A stretch of 64,000 nt of DNA from Paraconiothyrium sp. Pb-2020 (taxonomy: Eukaryota; Ascomycota; Dothideomycetes; Pleosporales; Didymosphaeriaceae). The notes beneath the pieces were generated by a model, which ran no database searches, was not told the DNA's origin, and was given only the letters and a program-made list of their open reading frames with translations. The position numbers and the translations under genes were made by a program. Each line of letters starts with the position of its first letter. The first letter of the stretch is position 1. The stretch is from assembly GCA_022419385.1 (NCBI GenBank), contig JAJUBI010000008.1:1426001-1490000 (forward strand), in the 5' to 3' direction. Shown here piece by piece: positions 21,585 to 33,743 of this stretch.

Positions 21585-22084
21585 CTATGCGCACGCCGTG
21601 AAGACAACGTTCTGGTCGCTTGATCCAACCTTCACTTGGCTACCACCTGGGTTTGAGCCGTTCGGCCAGTCAATGGTGGGACTTCCGCTGCTCGTGACCG
21701 TTACGTGTTTTCCGCTGAACGGCTCACCGAATGCGGTGCTCAGGTCATACCATACTGAGCCACCATCGAGACTGTACGAGAATATTTGCTGAGGAGAGCC
21801 ATTGTACAAGCCGTCGTCCACCGCGGTGATTTTGAGCGCAATGCCGCCAGATGTGGCATCGCTGTGGAGTGGCTCGCTGAAGTTTCCACCTGAGAAGCGT
21901 GAGAATGGAATGATTTAGCATAGATCGATGACAATGTACCTGGCGCGATGGTCTGTTTGGCGCCTACTGAGGAGCCTACAGACCATGCGTAGATCGTGCT
22001 GGTGCACTTGTTCGATACGACGGCATTGCCGACGGCTACGGCAGAGGATGCGAATATAGCGAGGGCGGCGATTGTAAAGCGCAT
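21585..22084 (-). CDS. BYS1: BYS1-family small secreted protein (thaumatin-like fold)
   Basis: Exons 22084-21940 and 21889-21585 (50-nt intron) give 149 residues. A signal peptide (MRFTIAALAIFASSAVAVG) precedes GNAVVSNKCTSTIYAWSVGS, SGGIALKITAVDDGLYNGSP, SYSLDGGSVWYDLS and PFSGKHV, the hallmark blocks of Blastomyces yeast-phase-specific 1 proteins. Few cysteines remain (KCTS, FTACA). The family is secreted and often found among effector-like or phase-regulated proteins; its biochemical activity is unknown. Confidence 0.9.
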
Positions 22085-22130
22085 CGTGTAACGAACGTAT
22101 GGTAGTGAGCCCTAAACAAATAGATGAAGA

Positions 22131-22137
22131 CTTTATA
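22131..22137 (-). promoter_or_regulatory. TATA-like box of BYS1
   Basis: TATAAAG reads on the minus strand 47 bp before the ATG. This spacing is plausible for a short 5' leader. Confidence 0.35.
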
Positions 22138-23477
22138 ACAAGAGCGATTGTGTATTTGAATCTGTACAGAGCCAACAGTTAGAGGAGACGTGGATCAAGG
22201 TGAAATTTATATTTCGTCACTCGGACCTTCTTACTAGGTTGCATGCTCAACATATCGCTATTCATCACCTGCTGCTATTCCCTACAACTGACGACTATCG
22301 AATTTCAGGGTAGTCGAGCCATTGCGCGATGCCAATCGTAGATCTCCCTATATGCGGCCATGGTATGACGAGAGCCGCGGAAATAGTACCATTGCTTTTC
22401 CTTTTTTGGAAGCTTCAATACTTGTATAGATTGCATGTGGGCACCTCGGATGTCGCCGTGCGGGGAAGTAACGATGTGATCACGAGCAAGGATACAGCAA
22501 TAGTCAAAACTCTTGGAATCTCGATATAGGCGTTTGATTCTACGACTACCGAGCCAGTCTCCGACGAATAAATGTAAACCAACGATCACATGAGCGCAGA
22601 ATCACCTGGGCAGTCTCTGTCAGCGTCTCGATCGCAAGTAATTCTTCCGCCTTGAACTCAGCCGGTGTTGAACTACAATGGAGGCCCACATTCCCGGCTA
22701 TCGCTGGCAATAACTCAAGGCGTCGCTACCATGTATCGCGTGATCTGACCGGCCTTCTCTCGTGTTGCTGCAGATATTGACTTACCACACACAAATGCCC
22801 CAATAAAAAGCTCTACACAATTCGGCCGAGAAAATCACGGCGAGCGCGACTGAATTATCGCCGCTTTCATCTTATAGGTTCCAGCTTTTTTTGACGTAGG
22901 TCATCCGTACGTTGCGTACAATGAGATTTCATTTTGAGTGTAAATATCATTGAAGAGCCCGGGACGCTTTGAGCAGCTGATATTATATGGTGCTGTTCTG
23001 GGGACAACCTGAAAAACACTGCTCGTGTGGTATCAAGTTCTAGTGTCAGGCTACGTGGGTGGGAAGATGTTTGGTTTGCCTCAAGGCTAAGCAAACGACG
23101 TACTCTAGGGGACGACATGGATACATGGTTGATGTATTCAATGTAGAAAGCTAGTCACGGGAAACGATGGGCTGCACAAGACTGTACAACCCGATAAAGT
23201 GTGTCGGATTCTAAGGACAGGTCAAAGGCAATCAGATCCTCGAAAGATCCAATGCCATAGTGTTATGGGACTCAAAAATCACCTTAATCATTCGAGGGGT
23301 CGTGTGTTGAATCAGTTATGGCCATGTTTGATTGTTCCTTAGAGAAATGGTCGTTGCTCGTAGTATTCACCGCGCTAACCTCCACGAGTTTACGGTATTT
23401 TTTAGCGTCTTGGAGCTCACCTTCGACTCGGTATATAGTACCTTCTCGGAGAATTCTCAGCCCTTGCACTATCAACC
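22138..23477. other. Long gap with weak coding traces
   Basis: On the minus strand, two frames at about 22670-22545 (AEFKAEELLAIETLTETAQ) and 22560-22305 (VLKLPKKEKQWYYFRGSRH) have coding-like composition but differ in frame and lack an ATG. A separate 83-residue ATG frame is at 23118-22867. They may be remnants of one decayed gene. I cannot support a model. Confidence 0.2.
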
Positions 23478-24594
23478 ATGCCTGTCAATCGCCCTGGAGC
23501 TCCTTCATTCTTGTGGATCGAATCCCTCAAGATCCGCTCCACAGAAATGACACTACAACATCGAGCTCAACTCGAAACAGCGAGGGAATCAACCTATGCA
23601 GTCGCTCCTGAACTAATGTACGTGACGTTCGCCCGTTGAGCCACTGAGTATTGTGAGAGGTTACTAACTTGACGAGGAGCAAACCTGATGGTGCGACTGT
23701 CGAATCGGAAACACTAATCCCGGAAGAACACTTGCGCATGAACATTGACTCGATGACTTGGTTTAGGTAGGCTAGACACGAAGGCACGACGTCATTGAGC
23801 TCTCGCTAACATGACTCAGATACGCCGACAAAACAATCGAAGATCGTGTACGAGCTCGACTTTCCAGTATCAGCGAAGATATACAAACGAAGCTTCCCCG
23901 AGAGCTACGCGACCGTGTCTACCAATTCTATCTTGAGGATTATCTTAATGACTCGGAAGAAAGCTTGGGAAACCTTGTTTGCAACCTCGGATATCTACGA
24001 GAGTACTTTGGCCTCGAGGCAGTCACAGAACTTGCCGCGGCGGCCTACTCCACTCTGTCCGATAAGCGTCGCGTTTGGAGGTCTACTTTCTCGGGGCTTG
24101 GTCTCGATAATCTCGTTCTCGATGAGAAGGAGTTGAAGCATAGTGTCGCACTTCTAAGGCGCTTTCTGGAGCACGATGCTTTCGGGCTCGGCTTTAGACC
24201 GTTCGATTACATGCGCACCGTCAGTATCCTTCTTAAAACCTCTGAGTGTTTCCACGATGGTCCAGAGTTTGAAGCGCTTCAAGAGGGCACCCTCACATAT
24301 GCTTCCGGCCGCACGTTCAAGCTGAACCTCTGGACCGATGTCATACAGCATGTTCCCGAACTCGAACGCATACTCGGAGACTTCCATAGAATCTACGAAG
24401 AGCTTGCTCCCGAAGAATGCACTCTGACCCTCAAAATGCAAAACTATTGGGACGAAGACCCTCGGTATTCGGAAGATGAAGCCTTTGTTTCTTTGTCACT
24501 TGATGATCTTTATGCATTACCTCGAGAAGATTGGGAAGAGGAAATCCTGAGCTGTATGGACGCTCCTGAAAGAACCTGGCTGTATGGATATTGA
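23478..24594 (+). CDS. 2EXR/F-box-like protein
   Basis: Exons 23478-23617, 23677-23766 and 23820-24594 (introns 59 and 53 nt, both with CTAAC-type branch sites) give 334 residues in one frame. After a ~100-residue N-terminus comes LPRELRDRVYQFYLEDYL, a variant of the LPxEIRNxIY motif. The rest (RTFKLNLWTDVIQHVPELE and an acidic C-terminus) has no named domain. The motif resembles an F-box helix, so a substrate-adaptor role is possible but unproven. It shares the motif, not the overall architecture, with the proteins at 10542 and 40641. Confidence 0.7.
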
Positions 24595-25275
24595 AAACTT
24601 TGGAGATGGAAGTGTGCTTGGGGACTTCGTTAATCGTCCCCACGATGGGTTTGACAGTGCTCGAGCGCATTCGGGTTAAGAATTCTGGGTCGAATGTGAC
24701 AGAGCGAATGGGGTGAGAATGAACCAGCGGGAGATACAATCTGCACGTGGTTCCTCATTGAGAGGAACTAGAGCTATCAGACAAACATGGACCGCCCTTA
24801 TATGGAATTTGTAAGACCTACTGGCCTTAATGGTTTTCTAGGCAGCAACTGGGTGACTGCATGTCCCATTCCATCCCCTCTTACAGATGGGGAATGAAAT
24901 AGAATTGTGATGGAGGCATCCATAACTACCATAAGCGGGTACGTGAGTGTAGCTTCTTCTACCAACAGCAGGTCCGTGTAGCATAATTCCTGAATGGCCT
25001 GTGATAAAGTTGTAGTGAGCTCGGATCTCACGTTCGTCATGCAAAATGTTGCTGCCTAATAAGGCCCACCCATTCATGTACAACTTGTATAAATACTTTC
25101 ACATCACTTACACACCTATCCCACGATAAACAAACTACTTCTCCCACATCATATCGTCTTTGGCGGTTGCGCGACCCATCTTCCCGACAGTGTTCCCCCG
25201 ACGCAGAGGCTCTGTGCTTTTAACAATTGATCGTGTACCTTATATCGACGGCAACTTCTTCTATGAACTTCAACT
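24595..25275. other. Intergenic; promoter of sirtuin gene
   Basis: No gene is supported. TATAAATA at 25088-25095 lies ~180 bp upstream of the sirtuin ATG and is a plausible core promoter element. Confidence 0.45.
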
Positions 25276-26304
25276 ATGCCACCTCTTTCTAAAGACTTCA
25301 AGGACGAGCTTAGGGCGAAAGCCAACGCGAGTCTGCAACGACATTACAAGAGTCTAGACGATGAGGCCCGAAGCATCAACTATGATCTTCCGTCGGCAGA
25401 TATGCTGGCCTCATTCACGACTCATGTTCGATCTTCGAAGCGCATTCTCGTCTTGATCGGTGCTGGCCTGTCAGCATCGTCTGGGATACCGACTTACCGA
25501 TCCGCCGGAGGGTTTTGGAGAACGTTTTCAGATCAACAGCTCGCGACGAAGAGTGCATTTGAGGACGACCCCATCTTGGTGTGGCAGTTCTACAATTACA
25601 GAAGAAAGCAAGTCAAAGCTGCGCTACCGAATCCGGCACATCATGCGCTGGCGGAGCTTGCGAAAAAGAAACCCGGTCTACTGTCGGTCAATCAAAATGT
25701 CGATGAATTGTGCCAAAGAGCTGGACACCCCGTCGAACAGATCATGAATATCCATGGATCGCTGTTTCGCGTGAAATGTTTCGACGATGCATGTGGCTTC
25801 GAGGAGGAAAATCATGATATTCCCATCATCCCACAGCTGCCAGTTACGGAGCCACCCGGGGTCTTGGACTCAGCCGACGCAAGCTCTGCGACGTCCGGAG
25901 TCAGCGTCGATGAGCTACCGCATTGTCCGAAGTGCAGAGTCAACTTGCTGCGCCCAGCGACGGTGTGGTTTGGAGAAGGCCTTCCGGAAGCAAAAGTCAA
26001 TCACATCAACAGATGGCTGTGCGGAGGTAATTCCGAAGCCTCTATAGACGCGAACAGCGCAGTTGAGGACAATCAAGTGGATCTGATGCTTGTAATCGGA
26101 ACGTCGGCCATGGTGTGGCCCGCAGCAGGATACATAGGTCGTGCACGGAAGGCAGGGGCTCGCGTCGCCTTTTTCAACATGGAGGCGAAGTCTGCTGGTG
26201 TAGCGAGACCAGAGGAAGGCGATTGGATGTTCCTAGGAGATGCAGCTGAGCTTGTTCCGGAGGCTTTGAAGGGGTTTCTGGATGGACAAGGTTATATTGA
26301 CTAG
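25276..26304 (+). CDS. NAD+-dependent protein deacylase, SIRT5-like sirtuin
   Basis: Single exon, 342 residues. It shows the NAD-binding GAGLSASSGIPTYR (about 62-75), NQNVDELCQRAG, the catalytic His in IHGSLF (about 160), two Cys pairs for zinc (CFDDAC and CPKC), PATVWFGEGLP and VIGTSAMVWPAA. FYNYRRKQV carries the Tyr-x2-Arg pair that in SIRT5-type enzymes binds succinyl, malonyl or glutaryl groups, so desuccinylase/demalonylase activity is more likely than plain deacetylase. An insertion of ~35 residues sits between the zinc Cys pairs. There is no obvious mitochondrial presequence; the location is uncertain. Confidence 0.93.
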   Translation: MPPLSKDFKDELRAKANASLQRHYKSLDDEARSINYDLPSADMLASFTTHVRSSKRILVLIGAGLSASSGIPTYRSAGGFWRTFSDQQLATKSAFEDDPILVWQFYNYRRKQVKAALPNPAHHALAELAKKKPGLLSVNQNVDELCQRAGHPVEQIMNIHGSLFRVKCFDDACGFEEENHDIPIIPQLPVTEPPGVLDSADASSATSGVSVDELPHCPKCRVNLLRPATVWFGEGLPEAKVNHINRWLCGGNSEASIDANSAVEDNQVDLMLVIGTSAMVWPAAGYIGRARKAGARVAFFNMEAKSAGVARPEEGDWMFLGDAAELVPEALKGFLDGQGYID

Positions 26305-26361
26305 TCTCAGCTCCAGCGCCTATCCAATATGCATACAAACCCCGCCCCTAATGCTCCTAGT

Positions 26362-27432
26362 CTAGCTCCCATGAACCGTTCGTTGATACTCATCATCGTA
26401 ACAAGTTCGGTTGATTGTAGTCAGATCTTGCGTATACCCATCTGGAGGCAGCTCGTGGTGAAGTTCTGTAACTCGCCCACTGTAAATCTCTATAGGTGGC
26501 TCAGCCGCGCATACTTCTACCGCGTCGTTCGACCCAAGGTATGTCGGTACCGTTGGTTCACCTTTGTTTTGCGTACGACTCTTTCTTCGCGTAAGGAGCA
26601 AGAACAGCAAACACTGTCCCCACGCTGATCCAGGCCTTAGCCCCCGTCGACATTCCTTTCGAGGGAGTTACTGTAGTTGGGCTTGTCGTGATCCACGTCG
26701 AGGTTGGTATCGCGGCGGTATTGGTGGAGTCGATCTTTGTTGCCGACGACTCGGCCGCAGCTGCGTCCAGAATTGCCTTATCTGATTCCTGCCACATCAC
26801 CACCACTCCGTCCCCCACCACAACAGCCGGTGTCGCAGCAGCATGTGTATATGTTCTAACCTTCGTGTCTGAAGCATATAATAGCGGAACAATATCATCT
26901 TGGTTGATGGTGGATATGCACTGGTGGCCGGCACCGTCTGAAGCAGAAGTATACGATCTGAGAAAGTCTTAGAGGTTGAAGCGTGTCTTTGCGTAGGCAA
27001 CATACATAGGACAAATAGAACCGCTGTGGTCTTTGTTCCCAGTAGTAGGTCTTCCGTATATCCAAGAAGGGTGTTCTTTATGTCCGGGCCTGATTCCACC
27101 CTTTTGGGCATATTGCAGGACTATCTATGATGATATCTTGTTTATATGGAAGCGTATGATGTGAAGAGGACCAACTAACAGTAATATAGACCCCAGTGGG
27201 CATCTCTGAGGCTTTGCGGGGCTATCGTTCCAGTAGGGTAGCAGGTCGGATCGAAGAGTCTATCCTGGCCAGAATGTCCGAAGTAGAAGATGTTGACCGT
27301 GTTGAGAATTGTGAATGTGGGAATTGCCGTACATGACGTCGGTGGAACGAAGAGGGTTGTAATTGGACCACGATTTCTTGCGGTATACTGAGACGGTGCT
27401 GTGAAGAGAGTGTTCGATGTCGAGCTTGCCAT
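26362..27432 (-). pseudogene. Single-pass membrane protein gene, decayed
   Basis: ATG 27432 (MASSTSNTLF) starts an ectodomain with TCYPTGTIAP. A 5' splice site after LYY leads to YSPAICPKGWNQART and then an in-frame TAA. Farther on, a second frame encodes DGAGHQCISTINQDDIVPLL, then a Ser/Thr-rich stalk and MSTGAKAWISVGTVFAVL. The membrane helix and cytosolic tail continue only after another frame change (LLLTRRKSRTQNKGEP ...), ending at 26362. The order Cys-rich ectodomain, Ser/Thr stalk, membrane helix and short cytosolic tail is typical of fungal cell-surface proteins. With one stop and at least two frame changes, I read it as a pseudogene; unseen introns could explain some. Confidence 0.5.
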
Positions 27433-28054
27433 GTTTGGACAGAACAAGCGAGCGGGTGTTATATTGGAAAGAAGAGTCGACCGAAGTCATTTTATAGGCT
27501 ATACATGGGGCTTATTGTAACACAAAGTTGCATTGGAGTAGAGTGACTTAACGGGATGATTGCTGAGGCTACAAGGCGGAAGGAGTGCCAAACATGGCAT
27601 TGCGCATTTGTCGGTCATGTTGTTCCGGCTGAACTAAGATTTGATCCTCTAAATAACATGGGAGCTTACATCGCATCGCAGCCTTGACTGAAATCTCAGA
27701 GGCGTGGTGCTATCGATAAACACGTGAAAAGAGAGACGAGTGCAGCAACAGGCAGATATCGATAGCATGGCGTCATCGTAGATGGAGGTCTCGTCCTGCA
27801 TTGTTGTTGAAGCAGCACGATTAATAGTTGTCAGATTGCCCGGTACAAGCAGGAGGCTCTGCGGGATGTTACTGCCCTGGTTCGTTCATGGGGTCGACCA
27901 CACGTAAGCGACCTCTGGGAATCAAAGCTGGAGGCCTTGGCGGGTGGGGCTAGGTACCATATGGACCGAGCCCATAATAGCCTTTCCTCGACTCCACAGC
28001 ATCATCGTTATCTGTATCTCGGAGGCAAAGAGGTATATATTGCCATTCCCAACA
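27433..28054. other. Intergenic; no gene seen
   Basis: Divergent 5' flanks of the membrane-protein remnant and the Zn2Cys6 gene. A TATATATT tract at about 28034 lies 20 bp before the latter's ATG. Confidence 0.45.
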
Positions 28055-29829
28055 ATGACGCGTCGGGTAGGTAAGCTTCAACTCGAGCATTCGATACGTC
28101 TAGTAAAACCTGCTCATCGTCACCCAGATCCAGTATGCGGCACGTGCCGGAAAAAATGTCGGAAATGCGATAGAACAAAACCAGAGTGTAAGCGTTGTAT
28201 ATCCCAGGGCTTGGTTTGCGAAGGATATCCTCTGAATATCAAAATGTATGGTATGGAAGGGGGGACCTTGCGCAAATCGCGGCCTCGAACGCGACGTGAA
28301 AGCGCCTCGACTGCTATGATTACCACACAAGCGGCAAAAGCAGCCCCGGCATCGGCAACTGCACTAGTCACGATAGAATCTCCGGATGGAGCAGCTTCAG
28401 AATCTTCGGCTGGGACTGAGTTGCATATGCCAGTCGAGTTTGGCTCCGGTTTACCTTTGTCAACGGCGAACCTCAAGATAAGAGATGAGGAGGACGCACA
28501 GGGACTATTGTTGTATTGTATGTGTGTAATAGAGCATTTTACTTCAAGCTCTGACATTTCATACAGATGAAAATGTTGTGTGTCCGAAGCTTTCGGCCAC
28601 CCCTGAAGGCGCATCGGATCCATTCAAGACCTACATCCTTCCGCTCGCTCTTCAGAACATGGGTCTACTCAAAGCTGCCTTAGGCCTCACAGCATGCCAC
28701 CTAGCTACCCAACAGCCAACTCCTAGTCGGAGCTTGCATACCGCTGCGCTAGAGTGCCGAGTGGTCGCTCTGCAGTCATTGAGCGCAATCTTGCTGAAAG
28801 AGGAGTGCTTTAGCCTGAGTGAAGCTGAAGAGGAGACTGCCTTGGCAATTGTTCTGATGCTGGTTCTTCATGATGTAAGCTTTCTTATACTGCATAGCGG
28901 ATTATCGACTGACAATAACTGTGTAGACATTCGAGTGCGGCAGATCGAACCACGGGGCACACTTGAACGGTGTAGCCTTCCTGTGTTCTCGTCTTATCGA
29001 ACGATCTGGCGTCCTAACTCCGAGCCAGAGGTTTCTTGTTACTGCGTTGACATGGTGAGACCGATACTCAACTATATACTTTGCGTGCTGACACAACTAG
29101 GTTTGACCTTCTACGTGGCTTTAGCGGCGCGGAGAAGTTAGCATTCCCACCGAACGTGCGCGGATATGTTGCCACATCAGCGGCGGCAACTCTCACGTCT
29201 TTGGTCGGTTGTCCCGTAGAGATCTTTACTGCCATCAGTGATACTCTTGAGGGAGGTAAGAAATTCCTCGCTCAAGAGCTCGGAGAGGAGGATTTCCGGC
29301 TGTCTCTAAACGAAACCTTACTACGCTTACAAGCTTGGGACCCTTCCACTGGCATCTACCCGAACGCAGACCCAGAGTGGACGAGCCTTGCAGATGCTTA
29401 CAAACACATGGCGATGATACGAGTACTCCGGTTTCCGGATGCATTCAGCATACCATGCAGTGATGACCGCATACGCAATTCCGTCGCAGCTATCCTCGAT
29501 GCTTCAACCGTAGTATCGCGGCGCTCACCGTACTTCAAAAGGCTCTTATTCCCGCTCTTCCTCGCCGCTGCAGAAACCGCCTCGCCTCACCAACAACAGT
29601 ACGTTGTCATGTGCGTTGAGCATATCAGAACAATGACGGGCATCACATATCATAGCATCACGGAACTCCTCGAGAAGACATGGGAAGCTCGGAGGTCATC
29701 TGACGGCTCGCGCAACGTGCCCTGGCAGGAATACGTATGCAACTTGAAAACACTCATTTTAAGTACCACTAACAAATGCAGACATGTTCCATACATCTCC
29801 CGCGCCAACATGACTACTTATTCTTTTGA
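28055..29829 (+). CDS. Zn2Cys6 transcription factor with fungal-specific C-terminal domain
   Basis: Six exons, 28055-28070, 28128-28517, 28567-28874, 28927-29054, 29101-29734 and 29782-29829, join in frame to 507 residues. All five introns are 46-57 nt with GT...AG ends. The zinc cluster, CGTCRKKCRKCDRTKPEC followed by KRCISQGLVC, lies at about residues 9-36, directly after the tiny first exon. The middle LLYYENVVCPKLS...DPFKTYILPLA and the terminal DYLFF are hallmarks of the fungal_trans_2 (DUF3468) class. It is a nuclear DNA-binding regulator. Its 3' end faces the permease gene 114 bp away, so it is the best local candidate to regulate the 28-40 kb group. Confidence 0.9.
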
Positions 29830-29942
29830 TCGCTCGCATGCGCGTCTTAAAGGAACTCCTTTACGCCAGCAAAGCCAATACGGAACCCGACTTTGCTCAT
29901 ACTCTGACCCCTTGAGTACATGCTTGGGAATATTTTCCAAAC

Positions 29943-31967
29943 TCAAGGAACATCACGCTGCTCACGTATTTCAGCAACAATGATGCCTGCTTCTAGCGCG
30001 TCCCAGTCGATCTTAGGTCCTGAGAAGTTCTTGCCGAGCGTGAACCAGAAAGTCATGATGATCGTCGTCAATCCAACTAAACAGACGCTTGTATAGTTCA
30101 TACTGTCCATCTTAGCTGGGAGTGAAGGAGGCAAGCAGACGCAAACTCCAAGGACAAAGATCCATAACACCGAAAAAGTGTTGCAGAAGTATCCTAAATA
30201 ACCCAGTTTGAGCCAGCGGGGAGGAAGCCTGTGTCTACCCTGCATCAGAAGGATGCCCTGAGGTACAACGTAGGATATGTTGAGGAACAGAACGGCGGAG
30301 GTCACGATCGAGTTAAAGGCCGTCGAGCTGGCGAGATAGAGGAGCCCGTAAAGGCAGACGAATATGAATGCGGCTGATGTGGCTCGTGCCGGAAATTTTC
30401 TCCTCGCGTCGACATGCGAGAAGTACTCGGAACATGGAACTCCACCCTATCAAAATCATCAGCGGTGTTCCTGATATTTGTTGAGGAGTGACCTACGTCT
30501 CTCGCAAAAGCCCACGCTATCCTTCCTGCTGTGAGAAATTGTGCAGAGAGCCCGATGATGTACACAACGAGGAGCCAAATGGATAGAACTGCTGTTACCG
30601 TTCGACTTCTCGTTCTGCGAGGTGTGTAAGTATGGCAAAAAGCTTAGGGCCGTAACACTCACGCCTGGTAAAGAAGCTCCAAACTTGGCAAAGGCGAAGA
30701 TGTGACAGCTTCAATGTCTGTCATACAAAACGTCAATGCTATCGTCAGTGGCAGGCTGGACAGGAGCCCAATGGCAACGGTCACGCTCATGACTTGGGGC
30801 ACCCGCCGACTAGGCTGAGGTATTTCTTCGCTGATATGGATTGCTTCATATGTCAGTATCATGTCCGTATGCAGTACTGAAAAACAGTCTGGACACTATT
30901 CGTCATATGAGCTAACACAGGATCCCACAGTGCGGCCAACAGACATTTGACAAAGAATTTGGGCTAAGTAGGTGCACTTACCGCCATCAGTTCCACCATA
31001 CGCATACATTGCGTTGCAAATTCCGAGCAACCAGGCAGTACTGTAGGACCACCCACTCGTACCAAGGCCAACCTCCGTGATGAAAGATCCCGGTTGCGTA
31101 TGTTGTTTCATCGCAAGCACCGTAACGAACCAGATTAGGCACCCGACCAAAGAGATGTATAGTGACAACTGAACGGTCAAGGGTATCTTCTTTGGAATGA
31201 CATATAACGGCAACACTGTCCGATGAAGTCAGTGGGCGTACACGATCGCTTCCGATTGATTTCTTACCAGTGATGAAGGCAACTGCCACGTAGATAAGCC
31301 AGAGTTGGTATGGCTGCACCACAAAGTCCGGGTGAAAGAAGGCCACTATTCCGGCAGTGCTCACAGCAGCCAAGGACACAACCGAGCACGTCACCAGCCA
31401 CCATGCGAGTAAAGACATCCACCCTGTAACATATGCTGCGAATTTACGCGATGTTGGTGGCGCGAGGATGTAGCAGAAATGGTACTGACCTCCCGAAGAC
31501 TGGTAACAGTGTAGTCAGCAGGAGAAACTATAGCATATCCTGGAAGACCCTACGGGATATGCAGATGCCAGCTCACTGAGGCCCAGCGTGATCGTGTATT
31601 GCACGAAGAATGCTACGATCAAGCCGAAAATAACACAGTTTGGTCCTCCATAGACCAGATTCTGACCGAAACAGCTCTACAGTATCCGATTCAGTGGAAA
31701 GATGTTTACATCGTGTTGGTTTCGACGTACCAGGTAGCCCGCCCACGAATTCGTGATGGAAAAGCCTATGCCCAGAGCGCTGATCCAACTAAACTGGCGC
31801 TCGAGGACTGCCTCATGGCCGTTCCTTCTGAGTATCTCATCATCGGCATCCACGGTCGTTATCCTCTTGATCTCCCCATTCTTTGTCACGTCGTACTGAT
31901 CGGAAGTTTCATACTGCATAGTCGCAGCAGACTCTGACTGAGTTTGTTTGATATCACTTTTCATCAT
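29943..31967 (-). CDS. APC-family permease (GABA/choline/amino-acid transporter type)
   Basis: Seven exons, 31967-31731, 31676-31554, 31499-31268, 31215-30982, 30843-30663, 30614-30497 and 30446-29943, give 542 residues in frame. Introns are 48-54 nt except one of 138 nt. After a ~60-residue cytosolic N-terminus come FSWISALGIGFSITNSWAG, ELASAYPSSGGQYHFCYILA, NAMYAYGGTDGAIHISEEIP and ~12 membrane helices. These blocks are characteristic of fungal GABA/choline/polyamine-type permeases at the plasma membrane. It should import an amine or amino acid. Together with the copper amine oxidase 4 kb away, an amine substrate is attractive. The frame is intact. Confidence 0.92.
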
Positions 31968-32711
31968 TGTGGTTGATAAAGCCCAAAAGGATGCAATTTA
32001 AAAAATTGGAGATTATGTGAGTAAATTGATGAAAAGAGGTGGTCGATGAAAGAACGTTTTCACTTGGCTGTGACATACCCCTTACTGTATACTTCTCGGC
32101 CTATGTTCCCTTCCATCACGCACATGCAAGTGTTTTTCGGGCCCTACCACACCAACGCTTATCTATTCAAACTATAATTATGTTATCTTTGGCTTGCGAT
32201 TTCCGACCCAAGGTGGGAAAATGCTGAACAATTGCAGAACAGTGCATTATCAACTTCGTGCTATTTCCACACTGCGAACGCTTACTATGGACCATTGGAT
32301 GTCATTTCATACACAAAGAGGGGTAAACGACAATGTAGTGCCGGACGACACCTCAATTGGGTAGTCTGGTTTTGAGTTGCAACAATCGTTCTGCGCATGC
32401 AGTACCAAGCAAGAACTGGAGTAGTACCGCGAAGGCGTATGACATTAGGTCGTGTGCACTCAATATGGTCCAAAAGGGACCGAACCACTCTGTTGAAGAT
32501 GCTCCCGTAGGCAGCTAGTGCGGTTGGTGAAACTTCCAGATACGGTAAAGATCCTCGCCGGGGTAAAACCCGGTCTTGTGGGTCGTGTATCTGGTGACGT
32601 TACCAACTTTGGACTCGGGCGGTAGTATAATACAAATTGAAGGACCATGATATGGGCTCTTAGTCACATTCTTCGATAGGGCTTCGTGACCTCTCAGTGC
32701 AATCAATCACC
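31968..32711. other. Divergent promoter region; no gene seen
   Basis: This lies between the divergently read permease and dioxygenase genes. No operator could be assigned by eye. Confidence 0.4.
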
Positions 32712-33743
32712 ATGCCTGGCACTGTAACTGAACTTCCACCTGGCGTTCAGTCTGTGCCCGCAGACGCTCCTCTTGACTACATCATTCAGCTGCTGAAGCG
32801 CGATGGCGGAATTTTTATCAAAAAGTTTGTTACTGAGGAAGACGTTGATAAAGCGTATGGCGAGTGCCGCAACCGCATAGACAACGATATGGAATGGGAG
32901 GGCGATTTCTTCCCAAGTAAGCTCCGAATTCTACTAAAAAATTACTTGAGATGCTAACTCATGATTAGAGGAGACACAACGTGCACCTGGATTGATCGGA
33001 CTGAGCCCGACGTATACTAAGACCCAGCTGATGCACCCACTATACCGCGCAGTCTGCGACCACTTCTTGACTACGAGAAGCACATTCTGGTGGGGCAATG
33101 AACGAAAGGAATCGGTATCAAAACCTTACGTGCATTCGGCTGTGGCTATGAGGATTGGTCCAGGTGGTAAAGCGCAGCCTCTTCACCGAGATGATTATAT
33201 CGCCCACAATATACACACCGAAGTCACGGAGTGGGATGATGCAAGGGATATGGGCCGCGAATCAGCTGTTGGATGTTTTGTGGCTGGTTGCAGAGTAACG
33301 CCCGCGAATGGTGGAACAGCTTTCATACCGGGGAGCCATCTTTGGTAATCCTATCCCCAAGCCGTATAATCTTAGCTAAAACTAGTTGCAGGGGCAGCGA
33401 CCGAAAGACGCCGCCAGATGTCGATCAATGCATACATGCGGACATGGAGAAGGGTGACGCTTTCTTGATGCTGGCTTCTACGTTCCATGGGGGCGGAGCC
33501 AACATCACAAAGGACGAGAAGCGACTTGTCTTTGGGACATTTGTAACACGAGGATATCTCCGTCAAGAGGAAAATCAATTTTTGGCCGTTCCTCACGATG
33601 TGGCAAGAAACTATCCAAGAGAAGTATTGGAGTATCTTGGTTACTCGATTTCCGATCCCGCTTGCGGAACGGTCGATCAGCTTGATCCCATATATGCCCT
33701 CTATCCTGAATGGAAAGTGGACGCAAAGTACAAGGATTTCTAA
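32712..33743 (+). CDS. Phytanoyl-CoA dioxygenase-family Fe(II)/2-oxoglutarate oxygenase
   Basis: Exons 32712-32916, 32969-33344 and 33392-33743 (introns 52 and 47 nt) give 310 residues, normal for fungal PhyH-type enzymes. The iron-binding triad is present: His and Asp in PLHRDDYIAHN, and the distal His in STFHGGGANIT. NGGTAFIPGSHLWG is the usual strand before the distal His. These enzymes hydroxylate, desaturate or epoxidise small molecules and are common in secondary-metabolite clusters. The substrate is unknown. It is read away from the permease. Confidence 0.9.
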
